This document shows positions 11,733-24,800 of a stretch of DNA of 64,000 nucleotides, piece by piece. A program made the position numbers and the translations under genes. The notes under the pieces were generated by a model. It did not search any database, had not been told where the DNA came from, and saw nothing but the letters and a program-made list of their open reading frames with translations. Source of the DNA: Liolophura sinensis (taxonomy: Eukaryota; Mollusca; Polyplacophora; Chitonida; Chitonidae); the NCBI RefSeq assembly GCF_032854445.1, contig NC_088301.1, positions 6,308,044-6,372,043 on the forward strand. The letters run 5' to 3'. Numbering within the stretch: position 1 is the stretch's first letter; every line of letters begins with the position of its first letter.

Positions 11733-14700
11733 TCACTCCAGGTTCTCATATGTGTGCGCTGTCTCCAGATACACCTTGGCCACTTGGTGTACGAAATGGA
11801 ACTGCTCCTGTAAAGAAAATATCGGTGATGCATAGACATAACAAAATCCGGTTATGAGTTGTGCAAGACTCTACTGGAGGCTGGGGAAGACGTTGTATTA
11901 ATTTGATTTTATTTGATTGAGTTGCGCCGTACTCAATAACATTTTACTTCTATAAGGGAGGTCAGCATTATGGTGTGAGCAAACGGGGCAGAGTTAGGGG
12001 GAAACCCACGACCATCTTGTAGGATGATGTCCTGTAGGCATAGATTGTTTTGTTTGATTCTTTTCACAAGGGTGAGGAGACGTCTCCAATTGTACACAGA
12101 ATGGAACTGATCTGTACATTCCCATTGTACTGTTGGCTACCGGGCCAATTCGCTGGTAGCCTTAACTATCCCACGGATGATCTAGAAGTCTGCAAATGTC
12201 TATTTGATAGGTCAAGCACTTAGGTTTATTTTCATTTCATTTTGGCTATTATTCTACTAGACTTTCTGCTTTATTCAGGCGTCGTAAACCTGTTCTCTAT
12301 TGTAAATGACGCTCAGAGCACAGAATGCAGTTTATTCAGATATAGCCGGAAAATAACTCCTTACGGGTAAGATAAAATAGGTCCACGGATTTGTGCCTGA
12401 ACAGACCTCTCATTGAGGGAATCTGATTGGCCAAAGAGAGGACATCCGCTTAGACATGGCCTTTTAAGTAGGTCTCTCTTGTATAGACAGTCTTATTTAA
12501 AAATCTCATTTTGACTTTATTACTGTGCGTGTAAAGATCTTGTCTTCGAGAAGCAGCAAACAGAATAATATAATTACAGACGTACAGTATAGAGAGTAAA
12601 ACCAGAGCAGCCACGACGGTGTGATAGCTGGCAAATATTCACACGTGAAATATGGCGTCTTGTCAATTTACCTTAGTTAAGGTTTCATTCTAACTGTTCA
12701 TGTAAATGCTTTAATAGTACCAAATTACACATCCGCTAGCACCAGGGCTTCAGCAAAATAAGATGAAAAAATGCAGTGCTAAAATTGCAATATATTAGGT
12801 GTAACTCATCTAGTCTTACTCAAAACCCTGTGTTTTCGTCACATTTAACATACAATAACATTAATTTACAGTTTTTTAATATTCATATAACAAATGACCA
12901 AGTTATTCATTTCTTTTTATTTTCCATTAATGAAAATTACTGGAAAATCTGCACAATGCAAGATATTATTAGTCTCCATGTTGTGCTCCTTTATAGTCTA
13001 TGTCCGTATAAAGGGGGATTACTCTGGTGGGCTAAACATCCCCGAGACCTGGTCCAATTGCATGCTTTTAATGTGATGGTTTTCTTAAACATGATGACAA
13101 TACAGATTCAAATTATTTCTACGTCAGTCACATTTTACAAGTTGCAATTAACGTCGTCTCTAATTCTAATTTAATTCCGTTTCAGCCCTGGTGCTAGGGG
13201 GTGTCTAAGGTAATACATTTAATCATTTACATGGACAGTTAAATTAAAATCCCACCGAAGTAAATTGTCTGGACGCTGGATATCACCGGTTATGTGTGAC
13301 CATTTGTCAACTATCGTGCTCTTGTCGATATTCTCATTTTACTGACTGTTCTGTGGTCTTTTGTATTCACAAGGTACACTACTACCGTGTATTCATGTCT
13401 CCAGCTTATATTATTGCCAGTAAAGCCCTGTGTATTGCTTACCAGGTCAGTGATGACCTCCGGTCTGTTGGCCCTCATCTGTTTCACCGTGTGGACGATG
13501 TTCACTTGCTGGTCCACCTTCAGTCTCTCAATCACCGACGCAGCCACACAGAACACACCGCATTTCGTCACACCGTCTCTGAACACCAAAGCATTCTTTC
13601 ACAGACAATTTAATAGGGAACTTTCGAACACTTTTGTAACTGAAGGTAAAAAACCACAATCCTCCTGTATCATTTAAAATGTGAAACATTTTTGGCTTGT
13701 CACATGACAGAATATGACATTTTTTTTATCTTTGTCGATAAAAGAGTTCGATCTCGAACTAAGAGCATGAGTATTATGATACAGTATTCCTTGTTACTGC
13801 TACAACACAGTAACAGTATCCCTAATTACGTCTACAACACAATAACAGTATCCCTGATTACTACTACAACACAATAAAAGTATCCCTGATTACTGCTACA
13901 ACACAATAACAGTATCCTTGACTAGTGCTACAACACAGACAGTATCCCTGGTTACTGCTACATTACAATAACAGTATCCCTGTTTACTGCTACAACACAA
14001 TAACAGTATCCCTGACTCCTGTCACAACACATTAGCGGTATCCCCGAGTACAATAACAGTATTCCTTATTACTGCTACAACCACAGGACAGTATTACTGG
14101 TTACAGGTTTCATTACGGCTTCAACTCAATAACAAAAATCCATTATTACGGCTACAACACAATAACCTTCAGTACAATGTTCAATTAAACCAGGACAAAG
14201 GCATAACGCTGGTGCAATAACAACTTACCTACAATGCACCAGAACAGGTTCGTTGCCCGTTTTCTGTTGCCATTTGGTCGCTTCGTTTATGATGGCCAGT
14301 AGAGATGGTATCGAGGAGGGGTCTGGTACATTTACACCTGGCCAGAACTTACATCGGAACTGCTTGATATGATGCGCTGCATTCTGTTAAATGTATAGAA
14401 ATTTCATTGAACTTTTTCGATGACAGCAGTGAATCAAACCTAAAATTATTGATGTCAAAAATGAATATCCCGTTAAGTTTTCATAAAATGAGTACATAGT
14501 TATTAGATCAAACTGAGAATTCGTCTAAAGATACTGCCTGAATTACTAGGGAACTATACAATGGTTATATTCTAAGTTTGTGGAGTCCTTACCGTCTCCT
14601 TGTGAGCCAGATGGTAGGTCCATACGGAGAAGCCCTCGCGCTCCTCTTTGCCCAGAATTTTCACAACAAAGGGGTCGAACTGAGTCTCTTCTTTTGGCCA

Positions 14701-15814
14701 GTATACTCCAACATCCTTTGGAAAATATGACATTTTAACCGTTAGCACAAATCTCAGGATTTATTATCATTTAAAATATGGCCTATTAGGTAAAATTATT
14801 TAATCTGCTGTTTTTGTCGTAAAACACTGATAAAAGGCACACAAAACTTTAAATGGGTTCACCTTGGTCTGATTCCCTGAGAGTTCAGTTATAATCCAGT
14901 TGCGGTCAAAAACGTTTTTGTGAGGTGAAGTTACCTAATTTCGCATATATTTCTCTAATTGCTAAATTCTTTCATTTCAAATCGCTGTCATGTGAGAATA
15001 CACCGGTCCATTTAAAAGTTATTTTGTAACAAAAATATTTTTGACCTCACTTAGGCTCACATTACAGTTTATGATGGCGACATACAGCCTCAGAATCCAA
15101 CAATTAAAATGGTTATAGCTCTCATCTAAAAAAAAAACAAAAAACAAACTATTCCTTTGAGCGGAATTTAAAAGCCGTGATTAATCTCGTCTATCAAGGC
15201 AAGCATCGTTCTGAAGTGTGCATGTGGATATAGCATACATTACACCTTTGTGTGACCCAAAACGCCGTGTCTGACTCGTACGTTGATCTGTTACAAAACT
15301 AACCGTATCACCTGGCTTGACAACGTCTATCATGACGATAACACTTATGCCGTGGTCATACACCAGGCGCCAGAAATCCAGGACTGTGTTGGGTAGAGGA
15401 GTCTGGGTGACAATGAAACCCTTCTTCGATCTGAACGTCTGTAACATAAGAAGCAAGATGCAGAAATTGCGAAGAAACAAAGTCAACCTTTTCTTTTTAT
15501 TCACTAAGAAATAAGTACGGGGTTATGGAAAAGTGGGAATCTGTGACACAAATATTAAAAATGCTGGAATACTCCTGTTTTGGATACAGTTAGGTGGTTA
15601 TTACAACTATGTTTATTTGTCAGTTCATTTTATGATTTTGTCACCAGGAATATAAACTCTCATCACTTACTGGTAAGAACACGGCATTGATGTAGTTGTT
15701 GCCCTCAGGTACTGGCGTGGACAGGAACGGTCTGCATATGTCCGCTGTCAACAGAGAAACAGGCGCACTGTCAGATCTCACCACCGCTTCCATCTCCATA
15801 TTTATAGCCGCAAT
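11733..15814 (-). CDS. PTP D2 domain exons (membrane-distal pseudophosphatase domain) and C-terminus
   Basis: Six exons (15814-15671, 15438-15304, 14715-14593, 14383-14229, 13578-13443, 11807-11733) encode residues about 757-1011. Landmarks in order are [76 protein letters not shown] and the end [15 protein letters not shown]...TYENLE-stop. The loop is Cys-x5-Lys instead of Cys-x5-Arg and the WPD aspartate is replaced (WPG), so the domain should be catalytically dead, as most D2 domains are. The exon pattern mirrors D1: a 136-base exon after the active-site cysteine, then an exon opening Glu-Gln-Tyr/Phe. The first exon has a weak acceptor close to a SINE. Confidence 0.85.
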
Positions 15815-18800
15815 CTGTTTTTCGACGACTACGGGGTTGATTGTTATGTTGGAGATGGCCTCCGTGGCTTAGCGCGCTAGCGCAGTGTAATGACCCAGGA
15901 GCCTTTCACCTCTCATCGCAGCTCATGCTGGCTTCCCCTCCGGTCGTACGTGAGAACGTTGCAAGCAACATGCGGATGGCTGTGGGTTTCCCCGGGCTCC
16001 GCCGGGTTTCCACCCACCATAATGCTGGCCGCCGCCTTATAAGTGGAATATTCTTGAGTACGGCGTGAAACACCAATCGCATAAGTAAATGAATAAATGT
16101 TATGTTGAAATCCCGGAAACCCGGATAGCGACAGTCCCGGGCAAATTTAAGACAACATATTCGATAAATATTTCGCACTAAGGGGAATACTGTAGAGCTT
16201 GTCCGTAGGAGAGCAATGTGTAACACGTGTATGCCTTGACGGTTGGTCAGAATCAAGGTTGTATATCCATTTATCATACACCTATCTGTCTACGGCATCC
16301 GATACAAGCCATCTGATACCAATTTTGTGTCAGACGACTACAGTGCTCTTTCTGGGACTACTCAGGAACTCTCTGAGCTTGCTTGCTTTTGCAACTCTGA
16401 TAACAAACAAATCGTCATCGGCAATCCTGCAAATTCTTTCCAAGCTGAAATTTGACAGTCACGTACAGCGTTGTTGAGAGCTGCAGTAATTGTTTTTTTT
16501 TTTAATCAATTTAGTTCAGTTATATTCCAGTTTGACATTTGATTTCTTCATGTTGTGGCTGTGAATCACAGTTTAGTGAAATTTCCCCTTCACTTCGTTG
16601 AATAAAGAGATATAAGATACATAGATCATCACGACCGTGTATGTTCCGCGAAGTTGTATCAACCTCTCGTTGTCTGAGGTTGGGCTATTGCATCAGCCTT
16701 GCCCGACGACAGCCCGACTCAAGACAACTCGATGTTGATACATCATCGCGGATAGCGCACTGTCATGACAATCTCCATGTGTCTCTACACTGTTCACGCA
16801 CAGAAGCATGTCTTTCGGTGACGTGGAACTGGGGAACACTACTCTCACAGGATTTTGGTGACACGATAGGCTACTGGTCTTATTCAAAGCTTAGCAGCAT
16901 TCACTAAGACTGAGGCAGAGTATAAAGATCGAGTCAGTTGAACAGTTTAGATGTTATGTGCACTGGAAGAGGGTTTTAGGTGTTACGTCAGGACTATTAG
17001 TGAAATTTGCCCTACAACGTGGATAACGGAAGTATTCGCCTGTGCCGTTGTATTGTTCCACCAAGTACCTGAAAATTGTTCTCTATCAAATTCACATGTT
17101 TCTATTTTTCGAGTACTGGGTGACCGCAAAAGCAGCGATCATTTCTTGAGAATGTTGGGTGCAGTTTTCTGAGCCTGTGGCATATCTTGTACGGGCAATA
17201 CATTTTACACGTGACCGTTATGGTGAGCAGAAATACATGATCTCCGAGTATCAGCATTTATTTCTCATGCTAAGTACCACAGTGGGTAGACACCCTGCCA
17301 TGAGTAATTATAATCTAACTGCCAGACTGGACCAACCTGCCAAGATTCGGCTTGATCTGTTTTTGATGACATTGTCTGGATGACGGGCTGTGGTAAGCAC
17401 GCCTTCAGTCAGAGGAGATGTCAGCCGCTGTAGACACTGTGTGATACACAAAAATAAATGGTATAGAAATATAACTACAATAAGCACGAAGGACCCATCC
17501 ACAAATATTCTGTCAACTGAACGCCACAGCGTTCTGACACCGTTACACACCACACACAGGTAAATGTTATAGTAATATAACTACAATAACCACGAAGAAC
17601 CCATCCACACAAATATTCTGTCAACTGAACGCCACAGCGTTCTGACACCGTTACACACCATTCACACACATAAATGTTACAGGGTTATAACTACAATAAC
17701 CACAAAGAACCCATCCACACAAATGTTCTGTCAACTTAACACCACCGCGTTGTGACACCGTTATAGACCATTCACACACATAAATGTTATAGCAATATAA
17801 ATACAATATCCACGAAGAACCCATCCACACAAATGTTCTGTTAACTTAACGCCACAGCGTTCTGACACCGTTACACACCATTCACACACATAAATGTTAT
17901 AGCAATATAACTACAATATCCACGAAGGACCAATCCACAAAAATATTCTGTCATCTGAACGCCACAGCGTTGTGACACCGTTACACATCATACACACAGA
18001 TAAATGTCTTCAAATCTGCTGCAGTATTTGTGGCCACCGATTGGTCGTATTGTGACTTGAAATGATCAATAAAAATCCAAGATGGGTTTACCCTATAAGA
18101 CGACGAATGTCACTAGGTCATATTCTTCACCCTGTGATAAAACGCACAACACACAACAAAAAATCACAAGTTTATCCTAACCTGGAACTGTTCTGCCATC
18201 TTGGTCATGCCGGTCTCTGGGTCAGGAGCGCACAGCTCGGCAAAGACACGGTGGAATTCCGCCTCGCCAATATAGCTACTCCCAAGAACAAAAGCCTCGG
18301 CGAGGGCTTCGTGAAGGAATATGTATTGCTCCTAGATCAGTTAACAGGTACAAACACATATTTTTTAATTTGTAGATACAATCATATCCGTGACGACTTT
18401 TTTATATCTGGGAATTATAGGTGATCAAGCATGAAACGAAGATGGACAAGTGAAAAAGAGCAACAAAAAGGCCAATATAACCGGCGCCAGAAACAATTTC
18501 TTCATTTCATCACGTAATAAAAAATTCCTCTTTCCTAGCGGACGGTTATTAAAAAAAACACACCAGTAGGTTTTTTGTAAATAAAGCAGCAGTAAAAAGC
18601 TATACTATTATGAAACAGAAAGTGTTTTTACCTCTTTCGGCACAAAATATGAATATCGTATCATTTTATCTTGGATAGACAGCTTCAGGTGGAGAACCTC
18701 ATCTGAAGCAGTCTAGATTGGTCTGCCATCGGGGACCGGGGTTTGTAAAATGCCATATTTACCAATGCCTGGACCATGTTAACTCGCTGTTCCCGGAGCT

Positions 18801-21800
18801 GTCTCACACAGGCCGGCACATCCACCACCCCCTCGTCTTGAGCCTGGGAGATCAGATAATCCAGAGCTATGTATGTTCCCGTGCGACCCACACCAGCGCT
18901 ATGTAAGGGAAAGGAAAAGAAACGGCCAATTACTTCTCTCCGAACGACACGGCTACTGCCTCTTCAGCAAACACTCCATTGTCACTGTGATTAATACCGA
19001 AGTAAAAAAGTAAAAAGACAAAAAATGCAAACAAAAAAAAAACAGACAAAAGCAATAACAATTATCTCTTTATACTTAGTCGAAAGATACCCGGTTTGAA
19101 ATAAATACTCAGAACGCGTTGGTCAAAAATTCCTAATTTTGATTGGTTGAAGTGGCGGTGTGTCTTCACTGATATGCATGCCTAACACGGAAGTAGAGTT
19201 TCAACCACCGAGCATAAAACCAAAAGCGTTTCCATTTGCAGATGGGTTACCTGCAGTGCACGACGATTGGTCCGTTAAGCTGCGTCTGATAAGCGTTAAC
19301 TTTGTCCCGAAAATCCAGTAACCCAGTAGGTTGAGCAGGGGCTCCGTGATCAGGCCAGGCCGTAAAGTGGAACTGCTTGACCGTGTGGCTCTCCGTCTTT
19401 GTCTGAGCACCAAATAACATATGACGGGCAAGATAACAAATAAATCCTTCATCCTCCACATCAGGGCAAAATTGGACGTTCGTAAAATGAATGATATAAC
19501 TTTTTTCTAGGCTGGTCACATAATGTAATAATTTTTCTGTAAAAAAATCCTTACACAAAGAGTGGCTTGGAATTTCAAATGTCATTAAACCACATATACC
19601 GTTTGTTCAAAATGCTTAAACTTCACGAAGAAGAATTGAAAGAATATGCACAACGATTCACGATTAGATTTCAGGCATTGATAATATCCTTGAAATTCAC
19701 AGTACACTTCGCGTAAAACTTCCCATCCACTCACCTGGTTGTGAGTCAGTAGCAGAGTTCTCACGGTAAACTCCCCGTAAAACTCCTCATTCAGTAGTGT
19801 CACAGTAATCAGGCCAAAACTCTCCGATCCTTCGTCAGGCCAGTATTGGCAGCACTTGGTCTGCAAAACAGAAGAAGCTGGCGTGAAAATCCAAGCAAAA
19901 CAATACAGTCACAGCTGGTATATTAGTGCCAGGACAAAAGGTGTCGCAATATGAATTCAAGCTGGTGCTGTGAGCAGAACTTGTCTGTGTGGTTAAAGTG
20001 CTTGATTTTCTTCCTCTTCCGTCCAAAAACAAAAACGTCTTATGTATTTATCACAGAGGAATATTAATTAAGGTGATCAAAAACAAGTAAATAAACAATT
20101 AAATAAAGAATCGAGTTGATGTGGTATGCAGGACTATTTGGGGAGCTGTGTGGATCGTGAGCCGTTGTCGTGATGTCTTTAAACTGGTATTGTCACAAAC
20201 TGTATGTTAACAGGTGTTGTCTCGAAAAGTACTTTAAATGAGATCGACTTTCATTATTTTCTTCAGCACAAGTGTTGCAGCAGCGTGTATTTCTGTCAGC
20301 CATGAAATGTTCTACATTTTATGTGTGTGGTGTATGCAGTTTGTCAGATAATTGAAACAATAGAATGGAGTCCTTAATTATACGTACATATTTCGTCGTT
20401 AAACATATATTCTGTCAGTAAATATTTATTATAAATCTTATTGTACACTAATTTACACAACCTCGCCCTATCTCCATGGTCTAGACTACATCCCTTTAGT
20501 TGAAAATCGTGTATTCGAATCGAGTGAACATGCATAGAAAGATTTGGGGATAATTTTAACAAGATATACGGCAAACCCGCCGTTCACGTGCCTTTGTTGT
20601 CTCCATTAAGTTGGTCACCATGATAATTTTTCCAGACTTCTGTTCCCAGATCATGCGCAGAAAATCGTGAAGGATGACGTCATTAGGACCTGTGCAAAAA
20701 TCAATCCACAGTACATTTGCCAAATGTCAATGTCAAAACGCCACTTAATTGTAAAAAAATTACAAATTACCAAATTACATCCGTGGGAGTGAAAAAGAAA
20801 TTAACCGCATTGTTTGAAATTTAGTTATAACTCATGAATCAACTTTCAATTTGGAATTCTTGCGAGGCCGCGAGATACACCATATTAGAGAAACCGGAAA
20901 AACGATGCCCGTGACATGCACTTTCTGTGTCATTATATCAAAAAACGTATAAGAGGGATCGTGTAACGTAGCCGTGGAAATAGGTGTGTTATCGGGTTGT
21001 AGAAAAAATTTCACTTGATTGGTTAACGCTGATATAGTGTGGTGGCGCATTCCATTTTATGATGTGCGTGATTTTGCTTACTTTGAACTGAGATGTCTGG
21101 GTTATATTACTTGCCTTGAGATGCGATGTATTTCTTCGGTTCGTTGTAACCCTGTAAATCCACAAAATCGTTAGACATCCGTTCCTATTTTCTAGCGGAT
21201 AAATACCACGACCTTCTATTAAACCTTGCATGTACTCGAAATGATTTAAATCGTTTTAACTAATCAACAACTCCGTTAAAAGTCTAGGGGTAACTTAGCT
21301 TCCACACTTATAAATCATTTCTGTTTATTGTTCTGTGTCCTTTTATCTTTCTGTGATTAGCAAGACCAATCGGTTGACGTTTAAATATTGTAACCCACAT
21401 TTATGTAGCAGGCATTGATGTAGTCAGTAGCCTGGCCGTCTGTCACAGATAACAACACCCTGGAATGGTCGTCTGAAAGCAGAATACGAGACATAACTTG
21501 AACGTTAAGTATAATCATGGATGTTTGTCACATTTGTTATAATAGATGGTTTCACTTTGTCTGAAATAGACGACCCACTTATAGTATTCATTTGCTTCCC
21601 ATATAAGAAAAGGCTTGTGTTTCGAAATCTCAGTATGAATTATATCAAAACTACATTTCATAATAATACCAGAGGGCAACCTAGCTCTGCGCGTGGATAT
21701 TCTACAGATAGTAAATAGCGGCCAAAACACTCATCAAAAGTCAAGACACTGGGTTTAGTAATATCTGCACATTTTCTGTTGCAGATTGCAGATGGAAACG

Positions 21801-24800
21801 GTCTATTGTAACTTCATCAATAGAACATAGATATTGTATATTAGAAGTACATAAATGGATATTTTAAGTACAGAGAAGTACATTTATGTCACACACTCGT
21901 TAGATGATTCTTTATCTGCTTACTCTCAATTCACACTGATTGGAGCATACAAGCATGGAAATAATCTCAGGCGTCTTCTCATGGGTCATTGCGTCGCCAT
22001 TCACTGTGGTAAGATTAACAGTGCAGAAGCACCATGGGTATAACACAGTGGCAGGCCTCTGTGAACTTATGTACTGCTGCTCCCATGGGTACAACCCGTA
22101 CACAATCTTCTAAGGCAGCAATATGCTTAAACTCTCTCGAATGATAGGAAAGGAAACAACTCACGAATTGTGTCATTTGTAGGTCGCAGATCCAGATGTG
22201 TATTTTTGGTCTTCAAGTCCGAAGTCGTCTAGCGTTATACATGTACTATAAATTCCACAATGCAAGTGTATCGTTCATTTCTAATTTTGTCAAACATTTC
22301 GATTATTCACTGATATAAATCTGAAGGAATCTAAAACACTATACTAAGTTTTTTTGCTAGAAGTTTGTCTTTAAACAAAGGTTAGGGACGGCAGTGGTTA
22401 GCTGTGGGTGATGTTATTGACCTTTCTGTGAAAAAGTAAAGATCTTTATATTGTTAACATCGAGTTTGTCTTGCACTTGACGTTTACACAAAAGGTTTAT
22501 CTATTGTAGTGTATATATGTGCAGGTTTGTTACACGCTTGGCATTTATCAGACCATCGGAGGAAAGCACTGTACATTTTGTGCACATTATAAGGGTACAT
22601 CACTCACATGCCACGAGGCTTCGATAGCGGCTTTTCGCTTTATTCTCGGGTTTGTCAGCCGCGTCATGCTTCGCGTGCAAACCAGTGGGGAATTTCTGAA
22701 ATACATAGATAGTATACGAGGAGTTGCAAACTCCTAGGCGCATTTTCAGATATTAGTTTCTGTAAATCTCGCCTGATGTCTGTGGAAAATATAACACACT
22801 GTTGATAAAGTTTTTTTTTCGTGTAAATAATTTGTAATCTATGATGCAATGCCACAAACGAATCAATTAAGTGCTTAAGTAACCAACGGCCATACAAAAC
22901 AACTGGCAAAGTAACCAAATTTCTATCGTTGTAATCCCGACACTTTTTCATTTGCCGTAGTCAGTTTGTGTGTAAGGTAGAGGAAGTAGCCACAATCGGT
23001 TTCTTGCAGAAGAATGGCGGACTCCTAAGCTCTACACAGAATGGGAATACTAATCATTTCAAAACCATTCAAACGTTTGTGAGTTTGTTTACTTCGAATT
23101 CTTTCTTGAAGCCTTTCGCTGCTTTCTTCCTCGCACCGTAGTCTGGGAATTCGCTGACAGACACTTCAGTCGGGACGACGTCTGCGTTAACGTATGGATT
23201 AACATCACCCTGTGGGTCGTCTTCCTGATCGTCGCTGTCTTCCTGAAACGCTGCCAGCGTGAAATAGGAAAAGATATTTTATTTCAATATTCACACACTT
23301 CATAATTATTTTATACAACACTCTTAATTAAAAACTAACACTTTTTGAGAACAAGATGACATACTTTCGAGAAAATCATCCTTTAAACAAATATAATGTT
23401 TAAATGAAGAAAAGTTCAACGCTTAACTTAATGAGTCTGTTGGAAGAGTTGGTGCGAAAATGAATATCTATACCTATGTTATTCTGTGGCTGCCTGTCCA
23501 CTTCTATTTCTTCCCGGTCATCATATTTACAGTGCGCTTTACGCCGTCTCCTGTAAAAGATGTAAAATAAAGAAAACTACTAGCAAAGGCAAAATTGATC
23601 AAAGTTGCACGAGATAACTACAAGGAAACTGCAAACTTCCCTTTGAATGAACCTGAATTTTATGAAGCGTATAAAGTATGCTTAGTCCTTACATGTAACA
23701 GGAAAGGCATAGAACAACCAAGCAGGATGCTGGTTTGACCACTAAAGTATTTTGATTGTATATTTTGTTGGATTCACATAACAAATACATACCTAAATAT
23801 GATAATGACAACAACTGCCACTATGATGATTAAAACAACAGCTGCAGCCACACCACCGCCTATGTAGGCAGGGTTAACACCACCTTCTGCAGACGCTTTT
23901 GCTTCTGGAGTGAAAAAAGAAAGATCAATAAATACTGATGAGAATCCATTGTCCTAATCAGTTATATCTGAATTCAGCTTTATTTCCACTCTAGATTTAT
24001 GACACGCAATTATATCTCCCTATCTGTTCTAATGATCGCTTTGCTGTTTTGGTTTATTTCACTTTCACATACCTTAACTTTATTAGTATCGTTATCGTTA
24101 TCGTTCTACACTAGGGCTTAGGGTTACTTTCCAACAGCTGGGGTTTTAACCCTTTCCTCTTCAGTTGGGTTTAGAAGATGTTATATACCCACAGGTCATT
24201 TGACATGCTTAAATGTAAATAACGTACGACCACACTTAATTAAGATCCGATCCAGATTGCAATCTTCATGCGCAGGAGCAGGTGATTTCCAACAATACTG
24301 TATTTAACAGCCAGGTGGCCGTTCCATGTGTTTGATTTGCGTCTCATATAGATATCTATACGAAAGGGACAACATTCGAGAGTTCTTCTTACGAGAAAAG
24401 CGTTAATTTCAAGGGTTATTTTATTCATTAAGGTTCATTTCAGATTTCTCCATGGGTTAATATGGGTACTTGAGAAAACCGCACATTTATTTCCGGCGAA
24501 ATAGGAACGATGAAAGGCGCTATATTCACTTGTTTATGTTGAACTTCATCAATTTTTAGGAATTTCAGAAATTTCATTAAGTTTTAACATCAAAATAACA
24601 GCAACTGATGGGCTTTAACTGATTCATATCACTACCGTTTTGATATGCCGAGTGCAATCGTGTATGCTTAAAAACGGCCAATACAAGCTACAAAAGGTGA
24701 TGAAAATGTATAGGGGTTAGTTCAGCTTACTTTGAGGTCTACTCAGAGGGAGTGAAAACAATGTATAGGCTAACGCACAAGATAAAACTGTGAAAACCGG

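Noticed and set aside
11540-11839. 99-codon minus ORF over the end of the phosphatase gene
   Set aside because: Wrong frame. The real exon (EQFHFVHQ...ENLE) is in another frame with a proper acceptor.
12776-13174. 132-codon plus ORF
   Set aside because: AT-rich, inside a possible TIR element, with composition typical of chance frames.
15857-15935. tRNA-like start of family A SINEs
   Set aside because: Repeated many times with the same downstream body and target duplications, so SINE and not tRNA genes.
18763-18768. Third GC donor (CAG|GCATTG) at the MVQ exon
   Set aside because: The GT six bases later (GCATTG|GTAAAT) keeps the frame and gives MVQAL-EQYIF, as in other RPTPs.
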